17,218 bases of DNA from JAUXFK01 sp034189035 (GCA_034189035.1 JAXHVA010000089.1:1-17218), one strand, 5' to 3'. Shown: positions 1-8,518, counted from the first letter of the stretch. The notes: generated from the letters alone by a model not told the origin. Translations and numbers: made by a program.

Positions 1-54
1 AAGTGGCTGAAAGCCATCTTTTTGCGTCTGTTTTTCAAAGAGCTGAAATCGAAT

Positions 55-78
55 TTCCTGCTCGAACAGGAACTTTTT
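55..78 (+). terminator. Terminator-like hairpin at the left edge
   Basis: TTCCTG (55-60) and CAGGAA (67-72) form a perfect 6-bp stem around a 6-base loop and are followed by C then five T. This has the shape of a weak rho-independent terminator for a gene lying left of the window. The sequence before it (1-54) is open in two frames but is too short to identify. Confidence 0.35.
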
Positions 79-361
79 AGAGCCTCATGTGGTTATGAAA
101 CTGCCAGTAATAGGCTTTGACGATTTATTCAGGAAACCTCATTTATAGAGAGTATTGCAATGGAGGGGTGGGTATACTGCGATGCTCTAATACGTCTGAG
201 CCTGATACAGAGATTGAGCAAAAGGACCATTTATAGATAGACACCAAATAGCTTATGAAACTGCGCTATATCATAAAAAAAAAGCATAACACTATTATAT
301 TATGATGGTATTTTGTTTGCCTAAAGATCAGGCAAAGAGGGAATAATCTAAAATTATTTAG
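79..361. other. Gene-free stretch, no recognised content
   Basis: No credible reading frame was found on either strand. Two short direct-repeat pairs occur: TTATGAAACTGC at 93-104 and 253-264, and CATTTATAGA at 140-149 and 228-237. A perfect inverted repeat, TTTGCCT (316-322) with AGGCAAA (330-336), lies about 25 bases before the candidate promoter of the next gene. It has no T-run, so it is more likely an operator or chance than a terminator. Confidence 0.4.
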
Positions 362-391
362 TTGTTTGGTTATTGTTCCACAAGTTTATAA
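362..391 (+). promoter_or_regulatory. Candidate sigma70-type promoter of the MBL-fold hydrolase gene
   Basis: TTGTTT (362-367) and TTATAA (386-391) are separated by 18 bases. Both boxes are imperfect. The predicted transcript start near 398 would leave about 40 bases of leader before the ATG at 437, which fits that start better than the ATG at 410. Confidence 0.3.
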
Positions 392-436
392 ACAGGTTGT
401 CAACAGAAAATGTTGAAAAGTGAGATAGGGAAAGAG

Positions 437-1423
437 ATGGAAGATTTTCGAGTCAGGAAAGACGTGAGGATAAGAAGGATCGATGAGAGGATTTCATGTA
501 TATTTCTTACAAAGCCAAACCAGCAGTGGAGTAACACATATTTAATAGAAGATGAAGATCTTACCCTTATTGATACGGGACGTCCAGAATCATTTTCAGC
601 AAATGCCCTAAAGAAGTCTTTGTTTCACCTAGGGTATTGTTTTAATGATATTAAGACAATTATATTTACACATGCCCATATAGATCATATAGGAGGTGCT
701 ATTGCATTAGCAGATATTTTAACCAGTAAGAATATCGCATATTATGAAGCAAAGGAGAAACTTCAAGATTTTTCCCGTTTTAATAAAGAGTGGATAAAAG
801 AGTTTATATCCCTATTGTCAAAATGCTCCTTGAGTGTGCAGCAGGGATTTGCACAGAGTCCTACATATGAACTACTAAAATTTCCAGAGTTAAAAGGTGG
901 AATTACGATCCATAGGGGGGTAAGAGAAGGTGATCTCATCGATATCGGTAAGACAAAGCTGGTAGTTTATCATACCCCGGGGCATTCTCCATGGGATATA
1001 TCCTTGTATGAGTCTGAAAAGAAGTTTCTCTTTACAGGCGACTTCATAACATCTCCTCAAACAGTATTCGTTTCAACTATGGGGTCAAACCTTGATGATT
1101 ACCTGAATAGCCTTGAAAAGGTAAGCAAGATTTCAATTGATTGTATGTTTCCAGGGCATGGTAAGTTCTCAAAGAATCCCTATCGTCTTTTCGAAAAAGC
1201 AAGAGAGCAGATAAGACAATATGAAGATCTGATATTAGATGAGTTAAGAAATTGTCCTATGACCCTTCACGGTATTACTTCCGCTCTTTTTAATGGATGC
1301 AATGATCCCGGTATTCAGCTCTTTAACTATGGCAGGGTTGATACTTTTTTGATAAAATTGAAAAGAGAAAAGAGAATTTCGTTAGACAATGAGGGAAAGT
1401 TTTGGACTGTTTCAACCAATTAA
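437..1423 (+). CDS. Metallo-beta-lactamase-fold hydrolase
   Basis: Predicted cytoplasmic zinc hydrolase of the MBL superfamily, 328 residues. The metal-binding signature HAHIDH is at residues 79-84, followed by further family metal-ligand regions: HTPGHS, FTGDF and FPGHG. A C-terminal helical extension after FPGHG resembles MBL proteins of the LACTB2/glyoxalase II-like group, whose C-terminus often carries a winged-helix or helical domain. The substrate cannot be read from sequence; thioester, lactone or RNA substrates all occur in related families. The ATG at 437 is chosen because AGGG at 427-430 lies 6 bases upstream; the in-frame ATG at 410 has no ribosome site. The gene converges on mazG, and the two stop regions overlap by 12 bp. 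Confidence 0.85.
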   Translation: MEDFRVRKDVRIRRIDERISCIFLTKPNQQWSNTYLIEDEDLTLIDTGRPESFSANALKKSLFHLGYCFNDIKTIIFTHAHIDHIGGAIALADILTSKNIAYYEAKEKLQDFSRFNKEWIKEFISLLSKCSLSVQQGFAQSPTYELLKFPELKGGITIHRGVREGDLIDIGKTKLVVYHTPGHSPWDISLYESEKKFLFTGDFITSPQTVFVSTMGSNLDDYLNSLEKVSKISIDCMFPGHGKFSKNPYRLFEKAREQIRQYEDLILDELRNCPMTLHGITSALFNGCNDPGIQLFNYGRVDTFLIKLKREKRISLDNEGKFWTVSTN

Positions 1424-2122
1424 TTCTTTCTCTGTTTTAAACCATTTTGAAAACTCGATGTTTTTTTTCCTCAATGCCTCCTCTGGATTTATTTCGAATA
1501 ACCTCCCTATATTTGTAAGGCTAAAAAGTACCTTCCCCAGTTCATCTTCAATTCGATCTTTATCCTGACTTTTTAAGGATTCTTTGAATTTCTCTATCCT
1601 CCGATCAAACTTATGGAGTACATCGTCTGTTTTATCCGAATCGTATCCTGCATGAGCTGCCCTTTTTAATATTCGAAAGGATTTAAGAAGGGAAGGGAGG
1701 GCACAAGGGATGGAATCAAGAATAGATTTCCCTTCTTTAGCCTTTTCTTTTTCCTTGATCTCCCACCATATCTTTTTTACATCCAATGCGTCTTTTGCCT
1801 CTTTATCTTTGAATACGTGAGGATGGCGACGAATCATCTTTTCTTTCACAGAGCGAATCACATCAAATATATTAAAATCTCCTTGTTCTTCAGATAGCTG
1901 TGCAATAAAAAGGATTTGAAAGAGGGTATCACCCAGTTCTTCTTTAAGCTTTTCTGATGATTCTGTTTCAATAGCATCGAGTACTTCGTAACACTCTTCT
2001 ATTAAATACCATTTCATACTGTCTTTGGTTTGTTCCCTGTCCCAGGGACAGCCTTTTGGCCCTCTCAGTAAATTCATTATCCGGATAAGAATCTCAAAAC
2101 CTTTTAAATTTTCGTTCTCCAA
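1412..2122 (-). CDS. mazG: MazG nucleoside triphosphate pyrophosphohydrolase
   Basis: MazG hydrolyses (d)NTPs to NMP and pyrophosphate, a house-cleaning function and in some bacteria a way to tune ppGpp. The 236-residue length suits a two-domain MazG. The N-terminal domain contains the GCPWDREQT signature (about residues 24-32), the acidic helix pair EECYEV and EELGDTLFQ that binds magnesium, and the RRHPHVF segment. A second, weaker MazG-like repeat follows, with EDELGKVLFSL near residues 192-202. The start is TTG, supported by a strong AAGGAGG four bases upstream on the minus strand. The gene points left and shares its 3' end with the MBL hydrolase gene. Its promoter must lie between 2123 and 2270, but no clear boxes were seen for this strand. 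Confidence 0.93.
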   Translation of the reverse strand: MENENLKGFEILIRIMNLLRGPKGCPWDREQTKDSMKWYLIEECYEVLDAIETESSEKLKEELGDTLFQILFIAQLSEEQGDFNIFDVIRSVKEKMIRRHPHVFKDKEAKDALDVKKIWWEIKEKEKAKEGKSILDSIPCALPSLLKSFRILKRAAHAGYDSDKTDDVLHKFDRRIEKFKESLKSQDKDRIEDELGKVLFSLTNIGRLFEINPEEALRKKNIEFSKWFKTEKELIG

Positions 2123-2234
2123 AACTCCTCCTTATTGATTCGTTTATTTACAAACAGCCTATGAAGACTTTCTCTTTGATTGCTCATTTCCGCTTGCTTT
2201 TATCTTTTTTTTTCATAAAGTTTGTTACATTTTT

Positions 2235-2263
2235 TTGAATATAAAGAAGAAACGTGGTATAAA
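2235..2263 (+). promoter_or_regulatory. Sigma70-type promoter of the yjbQ-phoH-pgpH-ybeY run
   Basis: TTGAAT (2235-2240) and TATAAA (2258-2263) are spaced by exactly 17 bases, each differing from consensus at two positions or fewer. A start near 2270 would give a leader of about 150 bases before yjbQ. It is the best promoter in the mazG/yjbQ divergent region. Confidence 0.55.
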
Positions 2264-2418
2264 AAGTAAACTTCAACAACCGATAATGTATAATTGTTTA
2301 AGGATAGAGGAAATATGCTATTATTACAAGACAAAAAAAGGATAATTTTTTAATGAGGAATGGATTCAATCAATATACATTGGTGATTCCTCAATAGGGA
2401 TAAGAGAGGGTCGTTTCA

Positions 2419-2838
2419 TTGAATATTCATAACGATGTGATATACGTTAAGACAACATATGATACTGATATTATTGATATAACATATGAGGTTAGGGAAA
2501 AGGTTTTGCAATCAGGGATTAATAATGGTAATATTTTATTGTTTATTTCGGGTTCGACTGGAGCTTTAACTACTATAGAATTTGAGAGCGGGGTAATAAA
2601 TGATTTAAGAGATGCGATAGAAAGGATTGCCCCCAAAGATATGCACTATGAGCATGATCTAAAGTGGGGCGATGGGAATGGTTATTCCCATGTAAGGGCA
2701 GCATTACTCGGCGTATCTTTAACGATCCCTTTGGTTGACAGGATTCTCTTGCTTGGCAAGTGGCAGCAATTAGTGCTATTGGATTTTGATAACCACCCGA
2801 GGAAAAGAGAGATCAGAATTCAGATCATAGGAGAATAG
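2419..2838 (+). CDS. YjbQ family protein (secondary thiamine-phosphate synthase family)
   Basis: Small cytoplasmic protein of the YjbQ/UPF0047 family, 139 residues, the usual length. E. coli YjbQ has weak thiamine-phosphate synthase activity in vitro, but the physiological role of the family is unresolved. Visible family motifs are SGSTGALTTIEFE (residues 45-57), YEHD followed by a GYSHVRAALLG block that supplies the conserved histidines, and the C-terminal LGKWQQLVLLDFDNHPRKRE segment. The start is TTG with GAGAGGG 8 bases upstream; no upstream ATG is in frame. It is the first gene of the + strand run and lies 60 bases before phoH. Confidence 0.88.
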   Translation: MNIHNDVIYVKTTYDTDIIDITYEVREKVLQSGINNGNILLFISGSTGALTTIEFESGVINDLRDAIERIAPKDMHYEHDLKWGDGNGYSHVRAALLGVSLTIPLVDRILLLGKWQQLVLLDFDNHPRKREIRIQIIGE

Positions 2839-2898
2839 AGGATTATCTATTGCTATAAATCCTGAACCGTTGCAATCAGGGCTTGCGTATAAAAAAAT

Positions 2899-3900
2899 AT
2901 GAATACTTTGAGAAAAGAATCAGACGAAAAAATAGATGAGGTTACAGTAAAACTCAGTTTCGATGACAATAATCTTCTCAAAATCCTTTTAGGCGAGCAT
3001 AATAGAAATCTGAGATACTTACAAGAGACATTGGGTATAAAGGTTAATGTAAAGGGCAATAAGATCAGTATTCATGGAGATTGTTACAATGTAAAGATCG
3101 CAGAAAAGACCCTTGTAGAGCTCTATTCTTTGTTAGAGTCAGGGTATCCGGTATATCCAAATGATATTGATTATGCAGTTAGGATTGTAAGTGCAGACAA
3201 TACAGTAAATATTAAGGAAATATTTCTAGATACTGTTTATATCTCATCAAGAAAGAGGATAATAACACCAAAGAGCCTTTGCCAGAAGATATATATAGAT
3301 GCTATAAGAAAATTTGATATTGTGTTTGGGGTTGGCCCTGCAGGGACTGGTAAGACATACCTTGCAATGGCTATGGCAATATCCTCTTTGATGAACAAAG
3401 AAACTGACCGGATTGTTCTTGCGAGACCTGCTGTTGAAGCAGGTGAGAGGTTGGGCTTTTTACCAGGGGATCTATACGAAAAGGTTAATCCTTATCTTAG
3501 GCCTCTGTATGATGCACTCCATGATATGATTGACTTTGAGAAAGCAACAAAACTGGTACAAAGAGGGGTAATCGAGATTGCTCCGCTGGCTTTTATGAGA
3601 GGACGTACATTAAATGACTCTTTTGTAATACTCGATGAGGCCCAAAACTCAACCTCTGAGCAGATGAAGATGTTTTTAACCAGGTTGGGATATCATTCAA
3701 AGGCAGTCATTACAGGGGATATTACTCAGGTTGATTTACCAGAAGGGAAGACATCAGGGTTAATAGAGACCCAAGGGATCCTTAAAGGGATAGATGATAT
3801 AAAATTCATCTATTTTACTGAAAAGGATGTTGTGCGACACCGTCTCGTTCAAGAGATTATTAAGGCATATGATCATTATGAAAATAATAGAGACGGTTAG
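2899..3900 (+). CDS. phoH: PhoH family ATPase
   Basis: PhoH-like P-loop ATPase of 333 residues, typical of the YbeZ/PhoH group. An N-terminal nucleic-acid-binding-like segment (about residues 30-80, RNLRYLQETLGIKVNVKG) precedes the ATPase core. The Walker A motif GPAGTGKT is at 146-153, the ARPAVEAGERLGFLPGD block at 175-191 is characteristic of PhoH, and the Walker B-like ILDEAQN is at 244-250. The family is tied to RNA metabolism and in E. coli YbeZ associates with YbeY. The conserved neighbourhood with ybeY two genes downstream supports that assignment. The ATG has only a weak ribosome site upstream. The gene ends 39 bases before pgpH. Confidence 0.95.
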   Translation: MNTLRKESDEKIDEVTVKLSFDDNNLLKILLGEHNRNLRYLQETLGIKVNVKGNKISIHGDCYNVKIAEKTLVELYSLLESGYPVYPNDIDYAVRIVSADNTVNIKEIFLDTVYISSRKRIITPKSLCQKIYIDAIRKFDIVFGVGPAGTGKTYLAMAMAISSLMNKETDRIVLARPAVEAGERLGFLPGDLYEKVNPYLRPLYDALHDMIDFEKATKLVQRGVIEIAPLAFMRGRTLNDSFVILDEAQNSTSEQMKMFLTRLGYHSKAVITGDITQVDLPEGKTSGLIETQGILKGIDDIKFIYFTEKDVVRHRLVQEIIKAYDHYENNRDG

Positions 3901-3939
3901 AAGATATCCTTAATTAATCTATATTTCAAAGGTCGGGAA

Positions 3940-6432
3940 ATGAAAAAGGGAGTTTTAAACGGAGACAAAAAGAAAAAGCCAAAGCCAACCTCAAAACAAA
4001 AGCTTCCTGTTTTATCCAAAGAAATACACGCCATTGAATTATTCAAGAACCCTGTATCCCAAAGATGGTTGATGGCTATTTTATTGGCTGTATTTATAAC
4101 CCTCTTTTTATCCCCAAACATTAACTTGCCATTCATACAATATGAAGTTGGAGAGGTTGCATCGAAGGATGTTAAATCTCCTAAGGATTTTCTTGTAGAA
4201 GATACACAATCTACAATAAAGAGAATAGGAGAAGCGAAAAAGAGCGTGGTCTCTGTCTATGACTTTGATTCTAATCAACCTATGGAGATTGAAAAAAAAC
4301 TCGTATCCTCCTTTACTTTAATGAGGGATTTCTATGAAGGGCTCGAAGATAAGATTAGGGGAAAGTCTGCAAGGAGTCAAAAAGAACGTAATGTTATAAA
4401 GAGAAGAATGGCTGTAAAGATAGATCTCACTCCTTTTAAGGATCAGATTGAGACAAAAAGGGATGAATTTGAAAAGATTTTGGGTATTAAGCTAATGGAT
4501 GAAGAATTCAAGATACTTCAGAGGCATCGTTTTAATAGGGGTATAGAAAGATATGTAGGGATATTGATAAGCACTAATTTAGAGAAAAAAATAGTAGGCA
4601 ACAAAGAACTTTTGCAAATGGAAATAGACAGAGGGATAATTGTAAGGAATATCCAGACAAGAAAAGAGTTAGATGTACGGGATATCCTCGCAATATGGGA
4701 TTTAAAAGATGCACAAAAAGCCATTGAGACAAACTCAAAAAAGATTCTCGATGGATTGGAAGATTCATTGAGAAATACTATCGTAAGAATCTCTCAAAGG
4801 TTAATTAAGCCGAATTTGACCTTTAATGGAAATGAGACAGAACAAAGAAGAATAAAGATCGTCCAGAGCGTCAAGCCGGTTTTTTATCAAGTCAAAAAAG
4901 GAGAAATAATCGTAAGGGAAGGAGAGAGAATACAGAACGAGCATCTAGTCAAGCTTCAGGAGTTTCAGAAAGTAAGAGAGTATAACAGGGTAGTATTAAC
5001 TTCCTTTGGTCTTATACTTTTGTTTGTTTTGATGAGTTATGTTCTCTACATTTTCTTTTTAAGGGGATTTAAAGAAGTATTGATCAAGAATAAAGATCTT
5101 CTTCTTTTAAGTATAATCATTGGTGTAGTTGTCTTGCTAACAAAACTCGCTGTTTTAATCTGTGATGCAATGAATGATGCCTTTCCTTTTATCCCCTATG
5201 ATTCTTTTATCTATGCCATACCTATTGCTTCCGGTGCAATGCTTATAACGATCATGATGAATGCCAAAGTTGCTTTATTCTTTTCTATTATCATTTCGTT
5301 TTGCACAGGCATCCTCATAGAAAATAGGATAGAGTTTATTATATATCCATTTATTGGTAGTATAATAGCTGCTCAGGGTGTGATAAAAGCGAAGTTGAGG
5401 GCAACCCTTATAAAAGTCGGTGTCTTAGTCGGTTTGGTAAACATCATCACTATAATCTCCCTTAATATGGTAAAGGGATATTTATTCAATTTTACTTCCC
5501 TCTTTGATATCGCTTTCGGTTTTCTTGGTGGAGTCTTTGTTGGTTTTATAGTAGTCGGAACCACGCCTTTATTTGAAACTCTTTTTGATTATCCAACAGA
5601 TATAAAGCTTCTTGAACTGGCCAATCTTGATAATCCTTTGCTAAGAGAGCTGATTGTTCAGGCTCCAGGTACATATCATCATAGTATAATTGTAGGATCA
5701 TTGGCAGAGGCAGCAGCGGAGTCCATAAATGCAAACCCACTCTTTGCTATGGTGGGAGCATACTACCATGATATCGGAAAGATAAAAAAGCCATTATACT
5801 TCATAGAAAATCAAAGAGGTGCTGAAAACAAGCATGAGAAGTTGGCTCCAAGCATGAGTAGTCTGATCTTGCATTCCCATGTCAAAGATGGGGTTGAGAT
5901 TGCTAAAGAGAGCAAGCTTGGGAAACCCATAATAGACATTATACAGCAACATCATGGGACCAGCCTGATTACGTACTTTTATCAGAAGGCCAAAGATAGA
6001 GAAGATTCGGGGCTATGTTCAGTGGATGAAAAGGATTACAGATATCCAGGGCCAAAGCCTCAGACAAAAGAAGCAGGGCTTGTAATGCTTGCCGATGCTG
6101 TAGAGGCAGCGTCGAAGACCCTCCCTGACCCATCTCCATCACGGATCCAGGGGATGGTTCAGAAGATTATCAACAATATGTTTGCAGACGGGCAGTTAAA
6201 TGAATGTGAGTTGACTTTGAAGGATTTAAATGAAATAGCCAAGACTTTCAATAAGATCCTGACAGGTATTTTTCATCATAGGATTGACTATCCTGAAGTT
6301 GCTTATAAAGAGGCTTCGGGAAAGAGGAAGGTCGATGATCCTGATAAAAAATCAACAAAAGAAGATAAAGTTAAACGAGCCGAGGATAAGAGAAACAGTG
6401 AAAACGATCTTAGAAGGCTTGGAATCCCCTGA
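3940..6432 (+). CDS. pgpH: 7TM-HD domain membrane protein, PgpH-type c-di-AMP phosphodiesterase
   Basis: Membrane protein of 830 residues with the full 7TMR-HD architecture. A basic cytoplasmic N-terminus is followed by a transmembrane helix at about 43-58, a large extracytoplasmic domain to about 350, a run of hydrophobic helices at about 352-550, then a cytoplasmic HD phosphohydrolase domain. The HD pair is H610-D611 in YYHDIGK, followed by an FIENQRGAENKHEKL stretch typical of PgpH and a later QQHHGT. In Listeria, PgpH hydrolyses c-di-AMP; the position between phoH and ybeY is the usual context. Function is by family; no cyclic-nucleotide synthase lies in the window. The C-terminal 45 or so residues form a lysine/aspartate-rich low-complexity tail whose DNA also encodes the start of ybeY. 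Confidence 0.92.
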   Translation: MKKGVLNGDKKKKPKPTSKQKLPVLSKEIHAIELFKNPVSQRWLMAILLAVFITLFLSPNINLPFIQYEVGEVASKDVKSPKDFLVEDTQSTIKRIGEAKKSVVSVYDFDSNQPMEIEKKLVSSFTLMRDFYEGLEDKIRGKSARSQKERNVIKRRMAVKIDLTPFKDQIETKRDEFEKILGIKLMDEEFKILQRHRFNRGIERYVGILISTNLEKKIVGNKELLQMEIDRGIIVRNIQTRKELDVRDILAIWDLKDAQKAIETNSKKILDGLEDSLRNTIVRISQRLIKPNLTFNGNETEQRRIKIVQSVKPVFYQVKKGEIIVREGERIQNEHLVKLQEFQKVREYNRVVLTSFGLILLFVLMSYVLYIFFLRGFKEVLIKNKDLLLLSIIIGVVVLLTKLAVLICDAMNDAFPFIPYDSFIYAIPIASGAMLITIMMNAKVALFFSIIISFCTGILIENRIEFIIYPFIGSIIAAQGVIKAKLRATLIKVGVLVGLVNIITIISLNMVKGYLFNFTSLFDIAFGFLGGVFVGFIVVGTTPLFETLFDYPTDIKLLELANLDNPLLRELIVQAPGTYHHSIIVGSLAEAAAESINANPLFAMVGAYYHDIGKIKKPLYFIENQRGAENKHEKLAPSMSSLILHSHVKDGVEIAKESKLGKPIIDIIQQHHGTSLITYFYQKAKDREDSGLCSVDEKDYRYPGPKPQTKEAGLVMLADAVEAASKTLPDPSPSRIQGMVQKIINNMFADGQLNECELTLKDLNEIAKTFNKILTGIFHHRIDYPEVAYKEASGKRKVDDPDKKSTKEDKVKRAEDKRNSENDLRRLGIP

Positions 6433-6802
6433 TTGTGAGATAAGCATACTCTTGATTGATGATGAACAGATCCAAGAGATAAATAGGGATTACTTAGGAA
6501 GAAATCGTCCAACCAATGTTATCTCTTTTCCTATGACAAAAGGAGAATTCAGTGATATCAATCCATATATCTTAGGTGACGTTGTTATTTCTGTAGAGAC
6601 TGCGGAAAATCAGGCTAGGGAAAGCAAGAGTACTTTCGATGATATGATGGATTTTTTACTAATCCACGGGATTCTACACCTACTTGGATATGATCATGAA
6701 AGATCGGATGCAGGAGCACAGCGTATGGAGAAAAAAGAAGCAGAACTCCTGTATAATCTCAATGTCTCAAAGGGGGGTATTGACGATGAAAGAAAATCAT
6801 AG
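6335..6802 (+). CDS. ybeY: rRNA maturation RNase YbeY
   Basis: YbeY is a zinc-dependent endoribonuclease involved in 16S rRNA 3'-end maturation and ribosome quality control. This copy has 155 residues, the normal length. The metal-binding signature HGILHLLGYDH is at residues 111-121, with all three histidines present, and the NRPTNVISFP segment lies ahead of it. The ATG at 6335 is preferred because GAGGAAGG ends about 6 bases upstream; an in-frame ATG at 6284 would add 17 residues that resemble no YbeY N-terminus. With this start it overlaps the pgpH coding sequence by 98 bp in another frame, so translation is probably coupled. Its end overlaps the sirtuin gene by 17 bp. Confidence 0.95.
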   Translation: MILIKNQQKKIKLNEPRIRETVKTILEGLESPDCEISILLIDDEQIQEINRDYLGRNRPTNVISFPMTKGEFSDINPYILGDVVISVETAENQARESKSTFDDMMDFLLIHGILHLLGYDHERSDAGAQRMEKKEAELLYNLNVSKGGIDDERKS

Positions 6803-7574
6803 TGTTGAATCACAAATTGAGCAATTCGCAAAGCTGATTCATATGTCAAAAAAGATCGTTGTTTTTACCGGAGCTGGAGTGAGTACTGAGTCTGGTATTC
6901 CTGACTTCAGAAGCCCAGATGGGATATGGACAAGATTTGACCCGGAAGACTTCACTTATCAGAAGTTTATTAGTAGCAAAGAAGCAAGGAAGAAGATGTA
7001 TGGTTTATTCAGTGAGAGCGGTCTAATGGCCGATGCTTCGCCTAATAATACGCATATAGCCATTGCTAAATTAGAAGAGATGGGCAAATTAGACTGTGTT
7101 ATTACACAAAATGTAGACGGATTACACCAAAAAGCCGGTAATTCTGACGATAAGGTTTTCGAACTTCATGGGAACCTAGTATGGGTGATTTGTCTTAGCT
7201 GTGATAAACGATACCCAATAGGGGATATTATTGAACGAGTGAAACAAGGTGAGGATGACCCGGGTTGTGAAGAATGTAGGGGAATCTTAAAACCGGATGC
7301 TGTCTTTTTTGGGGAGGCGCTTCCTCAGACGGAACTGAACAATGCCACAGATTGCTCAGCGAATTGTGAGCTCTTTATCGTTATTGGTTCTTCATTGGTA
7401 GTTTACCCTGCAGCGTACATGCCTACATATGCAGTCAATGCCGGGGCAAAACTGGTACTGATCAATAAAGAGCCCACTCATATGGACCGGGCTGCACATA
7501 TTCGGATTTTTGCAAGTGCGGGAGATACCATGAAAAAGGTGATGGAGAAGGTTAAAGAGAAGTCTATAAAATAA
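6786..7574 (+). CDS. NAD-dependent protein deacylase, SIR2 family
   Basis: Sirtuin of 262 residues, which removes acyl groups from lysines using NAD+. Visible elements are the GAGVSTESGIPDFRS NAD-binding loop (29-43), TQNVDGLHQKAG (107-118), the catalytic His128 in ELHGN, and a zinc site of C136-x2-C139 with C161-x2-C164. The residues that would mark a class III desuccinylase (the Tyr/Arg pair of CobB/SIRT5) are not evident at the TRFDPEDFTYQKF segment, so deacetylation is more likely than desuccinylation; this is inference. ATG at 6786 is chosen because AGGGGGG at about 6771-6777 is correctly placed; the longer frame from 6684 would only read through ybeY. Its position in the ybeY run suggests co-transcription. 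Confidence 0.93.
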   Translation: MKENHSVESQIEQFAKLIHMSKKIVVFTGAGVSTESGIPDFRSPDGIWTRFDPEDFTYQKFISSKEARKKMYGLFSESGLMADASPNNTHIAIAKLEEMGKLDCVITQNVDGLHQKAGNSDDKVFELHGNLVWVICLSCDKRYPIGDIIERVKQGEDDPGCEECRGILKPDAVFFGEALPQTELNNATDCSANCELFIVIGSSLVVYPAAYMPTYAVNAGAKLVLINKEPTHMDRAAHIRIFASAGDTMKKVMEKVKEKSIK

Positions 7575-7622
7575 ATCTATACTATGTATTAAAGGAGCTC
7601 AAAAAAAAAGATAAAGGAGGCG

Positions 7623-7739
7623 ATGCGGATTATGTCGCATATAAGACATCTGATGAAAGTAAAAGAGAGAAATCGAAGAAGAAACAGGATTGCTAGATTA
7701 TCGAGGCGAATAAATAGACAGAGGAAAAAGAACAAGTAG
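7623..7739 (+). CDS. Very basic 38-residue protein
   Basis: Small reading frame preceded by AAAGGAGG (7613-7620). The first ATG (7623) is only 2 bases from that site and the second in-frame ATG (7632) is 11 bases away, so the true start is undecided. The product carries 12 Arg and 5 Lys among 38 residues and a single acidic residue (Glu15), with clusters such as RNRRRNR near the middle and RQRKKNK at the end. That composition is typical of small ribosome- or nucleic-acid-binding proteins. It sits 48 bases after the sirtuin gene and before the operon terminator, in a run that includes ybeY and phoH, so an RNA- or ribosome-linked role is plausible but not shown. I do not recognise the family. 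Confidence 0.55.
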   Translation: MRIMSHIRHLMKVKERNRRRNRIARLSRRINRQRKKNK

Positions 7740-7830
7740 GTTCATTACACTGCTTTAAGAAATTGCACACGATTTGAAATATGACTGCCTTTGCTGAGTG
7801 TACTCAAAAAGCCATTTTGGACAATAAAGA

Positions 7831-7854
7831 AAAACCCCATAAAGGGTTTTTTTT
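7831..7854 (+). terminator. Intrinsic terminator closing the yjbQ-to-small-ORF run
   Basis: AAAACCC (7831-7837) pairs perfectly with GGGTTTT (7844-7850) around a 6-base loop, and T continues to 7854. The A-run before and T-run after make it potentially bidirectional. It lies 92 bases after the small basic ORF and 22 bases before the HAD gene. Confidence 0.8.
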
Positions 7855-7875
7855 GATTGAAAATGGAACGATTCA

Positions 7876-8511
7876 ATGAGAAGAATCATCTTTGATCTCG
7901 ATAATACGATATATCCGAGGGAAGTAGGACTGTTTTCTCTGGTGGATAATAGGATCAATGCGTATATGCGAATGAAGTTGGGTTTGGATTATGATGCAAT
8001 TGAAATCCTTCGGTTAAAGTATATGGATGAATATGGCACGACCCTGGCGGGGCTGATGGTTTATCACAATATCGATCCTGATGATTATTTGAGTTTTGTT
8101 CATGATATCTGCGTCGAAGATATATTATCAACAAACCCTGAATTAGGTAGCCTATTTGAACAGATAGTGATAGATAAGGTTATTTTTACCAATGGCTCTT
8201 TTAGCCATGCGTTAAGGGTTCTCAATGCACTGGGAGTGACCAGTTATTTTTCACGGATATTTGATATTCGGTTTATGAATTATATTGCTAAACCAAATAT
8301 TTTGTCCTATCAAAGGCTGTTAGATGCTTTAGGGGTTGATGCTACAGAGTGTTTAATCGTGGAAGATTTAGCAAAAAACCTTTATCCAGCTAAGGAACTG
8401 GGCATGACAACGGTTCTCATTGGAGATGAGAAGTGCAAAGATTTTGATTTTATAATTGATGATATATTTGGAATAGATAAAGTACTTAAAGAGATAGGAC
8501 AAAACGAATAG
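7876..8511 (+). CDS. HAD-superfamily hydrolase, pyrimidine 5'-nucleotidase-like
   Basis: Phosphatase of the haloacid dehalogenase superfamily, 211 residues. Motif I is FDLDNTIYP, with nucleophile Asp7 and general acid Asp9; motif II is VIFTNGS; the motif III lysine is in YIAKPN; motif IV is LIVEDLAKNL. The DNTIYP continuation and the cap sequence around residues 20-90 (NRINAYMRMKLGL) match the SDT1/pyrimidine 5'-nucleotidase branch rather than phosphoglycolate phosphatases. The expected reaction is dephosphorylation of a pyrimidine nucleotide or related sugar phosphate; substrate by similarity only. No strong ribosome site precedes the ATG. It begins just after the terminator and is followed after 7 bases by the SAM hydrolase gene, so the two are probably one transcript. 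Confidence 0.85.
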   Translation: MRRIIFDLDNTIYPREVGLFSLVDNRINAYMRMKLGLDYDAIEILRLKYMDEYGTTLAGLMVYHNIDPDDYLSFVHDICVEDILSTNPELGSLFEQIVIDKVIFTNGSFSHALRVLNALGVTSYFSRIFDIRFMNYIAKPNILSYQRLLDALGVDATECLIVEDLAKNLYPAKELGMTTVLIGDEKCKDFDFIIDDIFGIDKVLKEIGQNE

Positions 8512-8518
8512 CTGATTT

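Noticed and set aside
316..336. Inverted repeat TTTGCCT/AGGCAAA as a terminator
   Set aside because: It is not followed by a T-run on either strand; at most an operator or leader structure.
6684..6785. Longer sirtuin starting inside ybeY
   Set aside because: The extra 34 residues are an out-of-frame reading of the conserved YbeY C-terminus; the ATG at 6786 has a well-placed ribosome site.
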